This document shows, piece after piece, positions 16,712-24,483 of a stretch of DNA of 64,000 bases; position 1 is the stretch's first letter; the number at the start of each line of letters is the position of its first letter. Location of the stretch: contig CAAEMX010000001.1 of assembly GCA_900757185.1 (NCBI GenBank), forward strand, positions 1 through 64,000, written 5' to 3'. Origin of the DNA: an uncultured Collinsella sp. (GTDB lineage Bacteria > Actinomycetota > Coriobacteriia > Coriobacteriales > Coriobacteriaceae). A program made the translations under genes and the position numbers. The notes beneath the pieces are model-generated. The model ran no database searches, was not told the origin of the DNA, and was given only the letters and a program-made list of their open reading frames with translations.

Positions 16712-18475
16712 CTAGTGCTTGCCGCCGTGGCTGTTGAGCCAGATATTGCGACCCAGCATAAGCGCCAGCACCAGCGCGCTCACGTAGCCAAAGAAGCCGA
16801 TGACCGGAATGCCGAGGACAACCGGCTCGATGCGCGCGTAGTACACCACCGACGAACCGATAAACAGACCGGCGATCACGATAGCCATCGACATGCGGTC
16901 GATAATTCCGCCCAGCTGTCGCAGCGCCTTATCGCTGCTCATGATCTGCGTGTTCACCTTAAGCTGGCCGCGCGTGAGCATACGCGAAGCCAAGCCCAAA
17001 TACTCGGCCGCCTCGAGCGAGCCTTTTGCCGCGCGATAGCTGCTCGCGGCAAGATCGCGCCCCATGTCGCGCACGCGCGCATAGGTGCTTTTCTCGTTTT
17101 TAATGTGGGTTTGGATGATCTGGATCATGTTGACGTTGGGCATGTACTCGGTCAGCAAACCCTCGAGCGTCACCATGCCGCGCGCGAACATCGTCACCAC
17201 GCTCGGCAGCTCAACGTCATTCTTACGCGCAAGGTTTAACAGCGAGGTCAAAAACTCGCCGATATCCAGATCCTTAAGGTCAAGGCCCGCAAAGTCAGCC
17301 ACGATAAAGTCAAGATCGGACAAAAAGGCCGAATGATCGAGCTCGGCCGAATCACCACGCGTCACGGCGAAGCGCATGAGCGAATCCTTGAGCTTGGGCA
17401 CGTCACCCTCGGCCACGGCGAAAATCATGTCCTTGACGATACCGCGATCGTGGCTCGACATGCGTCCGACCATGCCCAAGTCGATAAAGTAAACGATGCC
17501 GTCCTTGAGGATGATGTTTCCCGCATGCGGGTCGGCATGGAAAAAGCCGTCATCGAGCACCTGCGTCGAGTAGTCCTCGACGATTGCGGCACCGATCTTT
17601 TCCAAGTCATAGCCCTCGGCCACCAAGCGTTCAGGATCGGCGATCGAAATGCCGTCGACGTAGTCCATAACCACCACGTGCTCGGTGCACAGGTCCAGAT
17701 AGGATTTAGGGCACGTCACGCCATGAACGCTCTTATGGAACTCGTAGAAGTCGTTGAGGTTTTTTGCCTCGGCCAAAAAGTTGGTCTCCTCGCGAAACGA
17801 GGTCCACAACTCCTCGACTACACCGTGCAAGTCAACGAACTGATCCGTGTTGACGAACTTGGAAACGATACGCACCACCGAGCGGATGATATCGATGTCC
17901 TGTGCCATAACCTGCTGCGCACCTGGGCGCTGCACCTTAACAGCCACATCCTCGCCCGTCACCAGACGAGCGCGGTGTACCTGCGCGAGCGATGCGCTAC
18001 CAAGCGGGTTGGGGTCGATTGCGTCGAACATCTCCCCCAGGCGCAGGCCGTATTCTTCTTCCAGACAACTGAGTACGACCTCGTACGGCACCGGCTCCAC
18101 GTCGGAGCGCAGACGACGCAGCTCGTCGCAAAAGCGCTGCGGCAGAATCTCGGACCGGTTGGCCAAAATCTGCCCCATCTTGACGAACATGGGGCCGAGT
18201 TCCTCGAGCAGGCGGCGCAAACGAACCGGCGTGAGGTTATCCCACACACGGTACTTTTTGACCAGGCGAACAATCTGCCCGATGCGTTCGCGACGACCCG
18301 CCGGCGTGAGCTGGTATTCCTCGTCCGGCGCCATCGCGTCGGGCTCCTCTGGCACCATATCGACAGCGCGCGGCTTCTTGCGAGCGCCCGAGACGGCGGC
18401 GTCGACCTCATCGACAACCGCTGCCTCGTCACCCAAGGGATCTAGATTGTTGTAATCGGTGGTGGAATCTGCCAT
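16712..18475 (-). CDS. ABC1/AarF/UbiB family atypical kinase
   Basis: UbiB-like proteins are membrane-associated atypical kinases or ATPases that support isoprenoid lipid metabolism. Family marks are present: the KxGQ motif in FVKMGQILANRSE near residue 95, the Ala-rich nucleotide loop (LGSASLAQVHRA), AVKVQRPG for the ion-pair lysine, FFHADPHAGN for the catalytic loop, and FIDLGMVGRM for the metal site. Two hydrophobic helices near the C terminus (about 530-550 and 555-577) anchor it. The 587-residue length is typical. It lies 8 bp downstream of a small helical protein gene, with which it is probably co-transcribed. The substrate is not known. Confidence 0.94.
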   Translation of the reverse strand: MADSTTDYNNLDPLGDEAAVVDEVDAAVSGARKKPRAVDMVPEEPDAMAPDEEYQLTPAGRRERIGQIVRLVKKYRVWDNLTPVRLRRLLEELGPMFVKMGQILANRSEILPQRFCDELRRLRSDVEPVPYEVVLSCLEEEYGLRLGEMFDAIDPNPLGSASLAQVHRARLVTGEDVAVKVQRPGAQQVMAQDIDIIRSVVRIVSKFVNTDQFVDLHGVVEELWTSFREETNFLAEAKNLNDFYEFHKSVHGVTCPKSYLDLCTEHVVVMDYVDGISIADPERLVAEGYDLEKIGAAIVEDYSTQVLDDGFFHADPHAGNIILKDGIVYFIDLGMVGRMSSHDRGIVKDMIFAVAEGDVPKLKDSLMRFAVTRGDSAELDHSAFLSDLDFIVADFAGLDLKDLDIGEFLTSLLNLARKNDVELPSVVTMFARGMVTLEGLLTEYMPNVNMIQIIQTHIKNEKSTYARVRDMGRDLAASSYRAAKGSLEAAEYLGLASRMLTRGQLKVNTQIMSSDKALRQLGGIIDRMSMAIVIAGLFIGSSVVYYARIEPVVLGIPVIGFFGYVSALVLALMLGRNIWLNSHGGKH

Positions 18476-18483
18476 CTGCGCTG

Positions 18484-18900
18484 CTACTCGGCCTCTTCGG
18501 TATCCTTCGCATCGTCGGGCTCAACGGACTCGACGGGCACCGAGGTCACGTTGTCCTCGACCGAATCGACGATGTCGCGCACATGGGCCAGGAAGGCCGT
18601 GCGCTCGGGGGCTGTCATGACGCGGACGCGAGCCAGAATGAGCTCGTCGAGCACGCGCTGGGCCGCGGTCTCGCCCTGCATGCCCAAGCGCTCGGTCAGA
18701 TCGGAGATGGTACCGCCGGCCTGTTCGAACATGTCGGACACACTGCGGGCGATACCGGGGGCGCCTGCGTCCTTGCGCACCTGCTCGCCCTTGGTGTTAA
18801 GGTCGTCGAGAACCTTCTTGCTGCCCTCGACGGCAACGGCGGCGGCGCCGAAGCCCACGTTGATGGCGCCGTTAACAAGCTGATCGAGTTTCATAACCAT
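18484..18900 (-). CDS. small phasin-like helical protein next to UbiB kinase
   Basis: The 138-residue protein is mostly helical and alanine-rich, with amphipathic stretches (GAINVGFGAAAVAVEGSKKV; SVSDMFEQAGGTISDLTERL) and an acidic tail (EPDDAKDTEEAE). The pattern resembles phasin or polyhydroxyalkanoate-granule-associated proteins, but no family is certain. ATG 18900 has GGAG six bases upstream; a TTG four codons earlier is less likely. The end of the gene is 8 bp before the UbiB-like kinase start. This close spacing suggests a joint role, perhaps as a partner at the membrane. Confidence 0.75.
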   Translation of the reverse strand: MVMKLDQLVNGAINVGFGAAAVAVEGSKKVLDDLNTKGEQVRKDAGAPGIARSVSDMFEQAGGTISDLTERLGMQGETAAQRVLDELILARVRVMTAPERTAFLAHVRDIVDSVEDNVTSVPVESVEPDDAKDTEEAE

Positions 18901-18999
18901 GGTTGTCTCCAATCACAAACAACTGCATTGGCGTTCTTGTACCCAAGATTGAGTGAAAGCGACAAAGCGTTTAAGCGCTATTCGATCGACGGGAAATCC

Positions 19000-20523
19000 C
19001 TATCTCACGTTGTCGTTCATCGCGAAAGAGTTCTTCATGGCGCAGCTCGTGGTGTAGAGCACCTTGCCCAACAGGGCATCGGTCTCCACGCGCACGAGCT
19101 CGGCAAACTCCTCGTTGGCGCGTGCAAGCTCGGCAGGCACCTCGGCCTCGGGCAGAACGGCTACGGCAGCGTCGACGTCATGAATCTGCTTGTGGCCCAT
19201 GCCGCCGACCTTCTCCTGATAATCCTCGACTGCGCGGCCGCACTCATGGAAGCGGACGTCGGCCAGCGCGCCGATCAGGCGGTTGGCCCAGTAGAAGTTT
19301 TCGGACGTCACGCGAGCCTGCGTGTCGGCAAAGTACTCGGGCATGGTCTCGACGTTGGCGTACAGCGGAACCAGCGCGTTAAACGAGTTGGAGCCAAAGG
19401 CCATCCACTGCACGGCGCGGTAGGCCGGATGCGCATAGGGGCGCAGCTGCAGCACAGCGAGCTGGCTGTTGCGGTTGATGCCGATGGGGCGATAGGCGCC
19501 ACGCGTGGCGGGCGTGCCCTTGCTGCCGTAGCAGTCGTACTCCGTGCCCTGGTAGTGGCTCGAGAGTACGTACTTGATGTCCTCGATGGTCACCTTGCGC
19601 TCGGGCACGCGGCTCCAGGGAATATCGTCGCTCTCGGGCGTGTAGTCGGCCTCGGGACCGTCCCACACATCGCTGGGGTTAAGGCAGCGCTGCATATACC
19701 AGGCGCGCGGCGTGTTGTAGACGTGGTCGCTGTCGCTGTGCGAGCCAAAGGCCTCGCGCGGGTTGAAGACCGCGGCCGGACCGTCGCCCTCGACGCCCAG
19801 CGTCAGGTCCAGATGCCACTCGGCCATCCAAGCGCGCAGGTCGGCGGAGCACATGTGATCGGCCTGGGCGCCCTCGGCGTCATCCAGGTCAAAGCTGTCG
19901 ATACCCAGCTGGTTGGGCATGGTCACATAGGCGTCGTCAGGCACGCGCTTGGCGATCCAGTGGTGACCGCCGATGGTCTCGAGCCACCAGATCTCGTCCA
20001 CGTCGCTAAAGGCGATGCCGTTGTTCTCGTAGGTGCCATAACGCTCGAGCAGGTCACCCAGAATGCGTACGCCGTCGCGGGCGGATTTGGCATATGGCAG
20101 CACCAGGGTCACCATGTCCTCCTCGCCCAGACCGCCGGGCTGCGCCGGAACATAGCCGTCCTCGTCCTCGTTGCCCTTGGCGGGCACGTAGTCGACGAGC
20201 GGGTCGGCGCCGCGAACGCGCTCGTTGGTGGTGAGCGTCTCGGTTGCGGACATGCCCACATTGAGCTCGTTGAAACCGGCCTCGGCCCAGATGCCGTGGC
20301 CCGGGACAACATCGGGGACGCTCGTGTAGCGCATGGGGTTATCGGGCAGTTCAACGGTCAGGTGACTCAGGACGCTCGTATAGACGCGCGGCTGCTCGTC
20401 GGGATGCACCACACGCATACGCTTGGGCTCAAACACCCCGTTGGACGAATCCTCGTTGCGGGCGACCAACGTCGACCCGTCGTAGCTCGCGTTCTTACCA
20501 ACCAAAATCGTTGTGCACGGCAT
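19000..20523 (-). CDS. C69 family dipeptidase
   Basis: N-terminal-nucleophile peptidase of family C69 (PepD type), which cleaves dipeptides. The sequence opens MPCTTILVGKNASYDGS, followed by RNEDS. The Cys at position 3 is the expected nucleophile after removal of the first residues, and the conserved block LVLPYAKSARDGVRILG appears near residue 145. The length of 507 residues is at the upper end for the family. ATG 20523 follows AAGGAGG by six bases. There is no signal peptide, so it is probably cytoplasmic. Upstream is the AT-rich inverted-repeat element. Confidence 0.92.
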   Translation of the reverse strand: MPCTTILVGKNASYDGSTLVARNEDSSNGVFEPKRMRVVHPDEQPRVYTSVLSHLTVELPDNPMRYTSVPDVVPGHGIWAEAGFNELNVGMSATETLTTNERVRGADPLVDYVPAKGNEDEDGYVPAQPGGLGEEDMVTLVLPYAKSARDGVRILGDLLERYGTYENNGIAFSDVDEIWWLETIGGHHWIAKRVPDDAYVTMPNQLGIDSFDLDDAEGAQADHMCSADLRAWMAEWHLDLTLGVEGDGPAAVFNPREAFGSHSDSDHVYNTPRAWYMQRCLNPSDVWDGPEADYTPESDDIPWSRVPERKVTIEDIKYVLSSHYQGTEYDCYGSKGTPATRGAYRPIGINRNSQLAVLQLRPYAHPAYRAVQWMAFGSNSFNALVPLYANVETMPEYFADTQARVTSENFYWANRLIGALADVRFHECGRAVEDYQEKVGGMGHKQIHDVDAAVAVLPEAEVPAELARANEEFAELVRVETDALLGKVLYTTSCAMKNSFAMNDNVR

Positions 20524-20604
20524 GCGCATCCTCCTTGAGCGAAGAAATCAAACGATAACAGTGTATCGCTTCGGCGCAGAAAGGGCGAAACCACGGCGCT
20601 GGCA

Positions 20605-20845
20605 ACCCCTGTGGTCAAAAAATGCCAAATATGAGTACTGTCACCAATTTAGTAACAGCAATTTTGCTACGTATGGGTGTCGAAAGTCTACATTTGTTCA
20701 AAAATTAGATGATGTAATTCCTCATAGGTCCAATAAAATAGGCTCTCTATCGATAATAAATATCGTTAGAGAGCCTATTTAGCCTAAAATATATGTGACT
20801 ATCTTGGCAACAGTACTCATATTTGGCATTTTCTGTCCACGGGGT
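20605..20845. mobile_element. MITE-like AT-rich element with long inverted termini
   Basis: A 23-bp perfect inverted repeat (20619-20641 and 20810-20832; ends AAAATGCCAAA and TTTGGCATTTT) is extended outward with a few mismatches to about 20605 and 20845 (CCCC-TGTGG / CCAC-GGGG). The inside is far more AT-rich than the genome. It holds a second, 20-bp hairpin (20736-20755 with 20761-20780, one mismatch, 5-nt loop). It encodes nothing. The symmetry and composition fit a non-autonomous miniature element, or paired operator sites around a structured RNA. No target-site duplication is clear. Confidence 0.55.
20736..20780. repeat. central hairpin inside the AT-rich element
   Basis: AAATAGGCTCTCTATCGATA and TATCGTTAGAGAGCCTATTT form a 20-bp stem with one mismatch and a 5-nt loop. 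It could terminate transcription in either direction, as A and T runs flank both sides. Confidence 0.75.
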
Positions 20846-20877
20846 ATAGAGCTAACCCCTCAAACAGCCCAAAACGC

Positions 20878-21732
20878 CTATTTCGATGCGCGCTCGGCCG
20901 CTTCGATCACGTGTTTAGCGAGGATCGCCGTCGTCACAGCGCCCACGCCGCCCGGCACGGGCGTGATGGCGTTAACGACCGGCTCCGCAGCATCAGAATC
21001 GACGTCACCCACCAGCTTGCCAGCGGCCTCGTCCCAATTAATGCCAACATCGATGATCGTCTGGCCCTCGCGAACCGCATCCACGCCAATCATACGCGCG
21101 CGTCCAACGGCGGCAACCACAATGTCGGCAGCACGGCACTCGGCAGCAAGGTCGCGCGTATGCGTATGGCACGTCGTCACGGTCGCATTGCGCGCCGTAA
21201 GCATGGCGGCAACAGGACGCCCGATCACCAGCGAGCGCCCGGCCACAGCAACCTTAGCTCCATCCAGCTCAACGCCGTAATGATCCAGCAAAGCAAGCAC
21301 GGCTTCGGCTGTGCAGGGGGCAAAACCCTCGCCGCGCCCCGAAAGCGTGGTGAGCAGCGAAACCGGCGTCATGGAGTCAACGTCCTTGGCAGGATCGAGT
21401 GCCGCGGCAACCGCATCCTCGTCAAGGCCGGCGGGCAGCGGGCGGAACATCAGGCAGCCATGAACAGACGAATCGGTATTGATGTCCTCGATGGCCGCCA
21501 ACAGCTCGTCCTGCGAAACATCGGCGGGAAGCAAAACGCGGCGAGCCTCAATGCCAACCTTTTCGCAGCGCTTGAGCGCACCGCGCTCGTAGGATAGGTC
21601 GTCCTCGCGTTCACCCACGCGCACGATAGCCAGCGTCGGCACAACGCCGCGCTCGCGCAAAGCCACGCAGCGAGCAGCAAGTTCCTCAGTCAAAGCGCGA
21701 GCAACGGGGGCACCCTTCAGCAGTTCAGCCAT
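20878..21732 (-). CDS. folD: bifunctional methylenetetrahydrofolate dehydrogenase / methenyltetrahydrofolate cyclohydrolase
   Basis: FolD interconverts 5,10-methylene-, 5,10-methenyl- and 10-formyl-tetrahydrofolate using a pyridine nucleotide. The 284-residue protein has the FolD features SYERGALKRCEKVGIEA, with the active-site Tyr in SYERG and the Lys in LKRCEK, VHGCLMFRPLP, the dinucleotide-binding VAGRSLVIGRPVAAML, and the C-terminal TPVPGGVGAVTTAIL. The usual Tyr-x3-Lys motif reads Y-E-R-G-A-L-K here, so the exact spacing should be checked. ATG 21732 follows GAAGAGGGG. It starts two bases after the fchA stop, so the two genes form an operon. Confidence 0.95.
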   Translation of the reverse strand: MAELLKGAPVARALTEELAARCVALRERGVVPTLAIVRVGEREDDLSYERGALKRCEKVGIEARRVLLPADVSQDELLAAIEDINTDSSVHGCLMFRPLPAGLDEDAVAAALDPAKDVDSMTPVSLLTTLSGRGEGFAPCTAEAVLALLDHYGVELDGAKVAVAGRSLVIGRPVAAMLTARNATVTTCHTHTRDLAAECRAADIVVAAVGRARMIGVDAVREGQTIIDVGINWDEAAGKLVGDVDSDAAEPVVNAITPVPGGVGAVTTAILAKHVIEAAERASK

Positions 21733-21734
21733 GG

Positions 21735-22367
21735 CTATCCCCTCTTCCTTGCGGCGTCGGCGGCGCGGCGCGCCAGCGCATCGGCGCGCGGCAACCACAT
21801 GTCGAGCAACTCATCACACGCCGTCTCGAGCTCCTCAGCACGAGCGCGATCCTTCATAGACGTGGTGTTCGCAAAGAGCGTCAAGCTCGCGCCCTGCATA
21901 GCGGAACGGCAGAACACGGCGCCGCACGCCACATCGGACAGCAGCTGACGCGAACCCTTGTCGGCCATGTCCTCGAGCAGCGCCAGCGCGCGCCCGCAGG
22001 CATCCATAATGCGATACGGCGGCATAGCGGCCACATGCAGCGCATCCTGAATCGCGGTCGCTCGAGCCGGATCGTCACGCGGAATACCGTATGCCGCGGA
22101 CACCTGCCCATAGGCACGAACGTCCTCGGCAACCAACTCGACAAGCTCCTGGGCCAGCTCATCAGCATGGGCAAACGCACGCGTCAGGTCATCCGCACGA
22201 TCAGCAAGCGCGGGATTGGTCGCACCGTAGCGGGCAACCATTCCGCACAGCGAGGCGCCCAGCGCGCCCACAAAGGCGCTCGCGCTGCCACCGCCGGGAA
22301 CCGGCTCGCGTGCGGCAAGTGCCTCGGCAAACTCTCGACAGGTTTTATCCATCATCTCTTGGCTCAT
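21735..22367 (-). CDS. fchA: formiminotetrahydrofolate cyclodeaminase / methenyl-THF cyclohydrolase-type protein
   Basis: FchA-type proteins convert 5-formimino-tetrahydrofolate to 5,10-methenyl-tetrahydrofolate with loss of ammonia. The 210-residue, mostly helical protein carries the family signature REPVPGGGSASAFVGALGASLCGMVA near residue 20 and a conserved LLSDVACGAVFCRSAMQGA block. ATG 22367 has AAGGTG seven bases upstream. It is directly followed by folD, which takes the product onward. Fhs is encoded 13 kb away. The pairing fits one-carbon units drawn from histidine or purine breakdown, although no hut genes are in the window. Confidence 0.93.
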   Translation of the reverse strand: MSQEMMDKTCREFAEALAAREPVPGGGSASAFVGALGASLCGMVARYGATNPALADRADDLTRAFAHADELAQELVELVAEDVRAYGQVSAAYGIPRDDPARATAIQDALHVAAMPPYRIMDACGRALALLEDMADKGSRQLLSDVACGAVFCRSAMQGASLTLFANTTSMKDRARAEELETACDELLDMWLPRADALARRAADAARKRG

Positions 22368-22744
22368 ACGCACGCACCTTCAAGTCATATACATCGGTCA
22401 GGCGGCAACCGCCGACCAACCGCATCGAACACGTAATGGTGCTAAGTCTAGCCCATAAGCACATGGGCGTCAGCGCACCTGGCCATCGCGGATTTCTATG
22501 ACGAACGATAGGCCATGCCAACGCAAACATGGGACACATGGCCCACGTTTCGAGACTCCCGGGCAGCGGCAACTGGGGCATACATATAGGTAAGGAGCCC
22601 CATGTTGGGGCAACGCTCATCACGGCACCGGACGACGAATGGAGGAATCACCGCACAGCAAACAAAGTCATCATGTGCACGCGCAACCGCCGCCCCAGCG
22701 ATCCGCGGCACACGATGTCCCTGGCAGACAAGGAGGACGCCACC
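22368..22744. other. 377-bp divergent region before the first lipoprotein
   Basis: This region holds a possible -10 for fchA (minus TAGACT) and an 18-nt sequence shared with the second lipoprotein's upstream region (22529-22546). It also has a CATACATAT possible -10, and a 49-codon leader frame (22602-22748) that has its own GGTAAGGAG and ends overlapping the lipoprotein start. Confidence 0.45.
22529..22546. repeat. 18-nt upstream motif, copy 1
   Basis: ATGGGACACATGGCCCAC is identical to 23493-23510 upstream of the second lipoprotein gene. The TGGG and CCCA ends are inverted copies, so it could be a shared operator. The two copies lie at different distances from their start codons (199 and 74 bp). 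Confidence 0.55.
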
Positions 22745-22748
22745 ATGA
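22602..22748 (+). CDS. possible leader frame coupled to lipoprotein 1
   Basis: ATG 22602 is preceded by GGTAAGGAGCCCC, a good ribosome binding site. The frame runs 48 residues and stops with TGA overlapping the lipoprotein ATG (ATGA). The peptide (MLGQRSSRHRTTNGG and onward) is basic and of low complexity and matches no family. The second lipoprotein gene also has a short frame ending in the same ATGA overlap. It may be a regulatory leader rather than a functional protein, or chance. Confidence 0.3.
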   Translation: MLGQRSSRHRTTNGGITAQQTKSSCARATAAPAIRGTRCPWQTRRTPP

Positions 22749-23344
22749 AGAAAAAGACCCTATCGATCCTTTCCCTTTGCATCGCCCTCTTTGCCGCGTT
22801 TGCCCTTGTCGGCTGCGGCGGGAGCGCATCGGGCGGCAGCAGCGCCTCCAAGAGCGAGAGCAAGGAAAAGACCCCCGTCGCCAAGAAGACCGACTTTATC
22901 TGGTTTAAGGTCGAGATGCCCGAGGGCGTCGGCGTAAGCGACTCCGCCGGCAAGAATGCCGACAGGGTCCAGCTCACCTTCCCCGAAGACGAGAACGCCT
23001 CGGCCGATCGTTTTATCCCCGTTTGGAAAAAAGCGCTGACTGCCGAGGAATCCCACGCCGACCAGGCGGAAAAGAAGGGGGATACGTTCCAGTGGAAGGA
23101 TGGCGGGTCCGTCGAGTATAACGGCAGGACGTGGCTCGTCGGAACGTACGAGGACAACAGTGGCATCACAACCCTCCTCTTTACCGACGTTGAGCCGGGA
23201 AGCGTCTACGTCCTCATCTCGAACTTCGACCAGCACAAGAAAGAAGCCGAGGCGCTCCTCAACTCCATCGAGTTCCCCGATGACATGGCAGAGGCAGTTT
23301 CCGAGGCACGCGAAGTCGAGATTTCGAGCATCGAGATCAAGTAA
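22745..23344 (+). CDS. secreted lipoprotein, paralogue 1
   Basis: The signal peptide MKKKTLSILSLCIALFAAFA ends in the lipobox LVGC, so Cys at about residue 24 would be lipidated and the protein held on the outer face of the membrane. After a Ser/Gly-rich linker the mature part (TDFIWFKVEMPEG, VEYNGRTWLVGTYEDN, LLNSIEFPDDM) is nearly alignable with the next gene's product. No known family is recognised. ATG 22745 follows AAGGAGG by eight bases. A terminator at 23412-23447 ends the transcript. Confidence 0.9.
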   Translation: MKKKTLSILSLCIALFAAFALVGCGGSASGGSSASKSESKEKTPVAKKTDFIWFKVEMPEGVGVSDSAGKNADRVQLTFPEDENASADRFIPVWKKALTAEESHADQAEKKGDTFQWKDGGSVEYNGRTWLVGTYEDNSGITTLLFTDVEPGSVYVLISNFDQHKKEAEALLNSIEFPDDMAEAVSEAREVEISSIEIK

Positions 23345-23411
23345 CGGGACACCCGCACGCGCCTACGCGCACCAGCGCGCATGCGCCCATTAAAACAACG
23401 GGCGCCCAACC

Positions 23412-23447
23412 CGGGGGGGCCGACAGCATCGGCCCTCCCCTCTTTTG
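23412..23447 (+). terminator. terminator after lipoprotein 1
   Basis: A G-rich arm reaching GGCCGA pairs with TCGGCC and a C-rich arm around a CAGCA loop, followed by TCTTTTGG. Confidence 0.8.
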
Positions 23448-23492
23448 GACCCGCGCATATTGCCACTTGTCGGCGCAATTCCAGCCCTCAGA

Positions 23493-23510
23493 ATGGGACA
23501 CATGGCCCAC
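23493..23510. repeat. 18-nt upstream motif, copy 2
   Basis: Identical to 22529-22546. It lies 74 bp before the second lipoprotein start codon, just upstream of a possible -10 (TACAGT, about 23531). Confidence 0.55.
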
Positions 23511-23583
23511 CCTAGCGAGCCGTCCACGCGTACAGTAAAGGCAGGTAATCCATGGGCGGTTACAGATCGAGGAGGACACGACC

Positions 23584-24177
23584 ATGAAAAAGAAGGCCTT
23601 TGCGATTCTCACCCTCTGCATCAGTCTCTTTGCCGCGGTTGCCCTGGTGGGTTGCGGCGGAAGCGGCGGCGCTACCGGCAGTGGCGGTGGCGGCGGCGCA
23701 GAAAAGCCAGCCGTGGATATGAGGACCGACTTCATCTGGTTTAAGGTCGAGGTGCCCGAGGGCGTCGAAATCACGGACGTCGCAGGCGACACGGCCGATA
23801 GGGCCCAGTTTAAGTTCACCGAGAGCGAGCACGCCAGCGACCGCTTCATCCCCGTCTTCGACTCTGACAAGAACGCTGACGAGCTGTTCGACTACGAGGC
23901 CAAATGGAAGGCCAACTTTGAGTGGACCGAGAATGATCCCGTCAAGTACAACGGCAAGACCTGGCGCAACGCTTCCTATACACACTCGGGCGGCGTGACG
24001 ACTGAGTACTTCACCGAAGCAGGCGGCGGCAGCGTATACGTGAGCATCGACAACGTCGAGGAGCACAAGGACGCCGTCGAGACCATGATGAAGTCTCTGG
24101 AATTTGCCGACGACATCGCCGAAGCCAAGACCGAGGCCATGGACGTCAAGCTCGACGATATCGAGATCAAGCGCTAA
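23584..24177 (+). CDS. secreted lipoprotein, paralogue 2
   Basis: A lipoprotein signal peptide (MKKKAFAILTLCISLFAAVA then LVGC) and a Gly-rich linker lead to a domain similar to that of paralogue 1: TDFIWFKVEVPEG, VKYNGKTWRNASYTHSG and MKSLEFADDIAEA. It is a tandem duplication that includes the upstream 18-nt motif. ATG 23584 has GAGGAGG eight bases upstream, and an 11-residue leader frame (23552-23587) overlaps the start as ATGA. Its role on the surface is unknown. The PI-PLC-like gene follows after a terminator. Confidence 0.9.
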   Translation: MKKKAFAILTLCISLFAAVALVGCGGSGGATGSGGGGGAEKPAVDMRTDFIWFKVEVPEGVEITDVAGDTADRAQFKFTESEHASDRFIPVFDSDKNADELFDYEAKWKANFEWTENDPVKYNGKTWRNASYTHSGGVTTEYFTEAGGGSVYVSIDNVEEHKDAVETMMKSLEFADDIAEAKTEAMDVKLDDIEIKR

Positions 24178-24247
24178 GCAACTGGCGAGCGCAGCGGGAA
24201 ACACGGGCGCAGTGCAAACAAGCGACGGTGCCCCAGCGTTTCGTACT

Positions 24248-24281
24248 AAGGGAGGGCCGGTAAACCGACCCTCCCTTTCTT
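24248..24281 (+). terminator. terminator after lipoprotein 2
   Basis: GGGAGGGCCGGT and ACCGACCCTCCC pair with one mismatch around a two-base loop, followed by TTTCTT. Confidence 0.85.
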
Positions 24282-24434
24282 ATGCCGGCACCTGACGAAC
24301 GCGAGGATGCCGGACGCCGGAACCACCCCAAATGTGGCAACGGTACGAAAACGGCAAGCACCCAAACACGTCCGCCCGCCGATTTATAGCGCCGCGCACA
24401 CAATTTAAGCCGACACCTTTAAACATCCGGGCAG

Positions 24435-24440
24435 TATAGT
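24435..24440 (+). promoter_or_regulatory. -10 element of the PI-PLC-like gene
   Basis: TATAGT lies 43 bases before ATG 24484. AATGGAGGAGTT gives a strong ribosome binding site for the same gene. No clear -35 was found. Confidence 0.4.
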
Positions 24441-24483
24441 GACCAAAACTATCGCATAACCGCACGCTGCGAATGGAGGAGTT

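Larger units (their letters stand above)
20524..20877. other. 354-bp gap holding the AT-rich inverted-repeat element
   Basis: No gene is seen here. Apart from the dipeptidase promoter region (minus-strand TACACT about 45 bases upstream of that gene) nearly all of it is the 241-bp inverted-repeat element. The folD stop lies at the other edge, so the element sits between two minus-strand genes. Confidence 0.6.
24178..24483. other. 306-bp gap between lipoprotein 2 and the PI-PLC-like gene
   Basis: It contains the lipoprotein 2 terminator (24248-24281) and, near the other end, a TATAGT -10 (24435-24440) for the PI-PLC-like gene. No reading frame with a ribosome binding site is visible in between. 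Confidence 0.5.

Noticed and set aside
18583..20538. A 651-codon plus-strand frame opposite the phasin-like and dipeptidase genes
   Set aside because: Shadow of minus-strand genes; crosses an intergenic region and has no recognisable motif.
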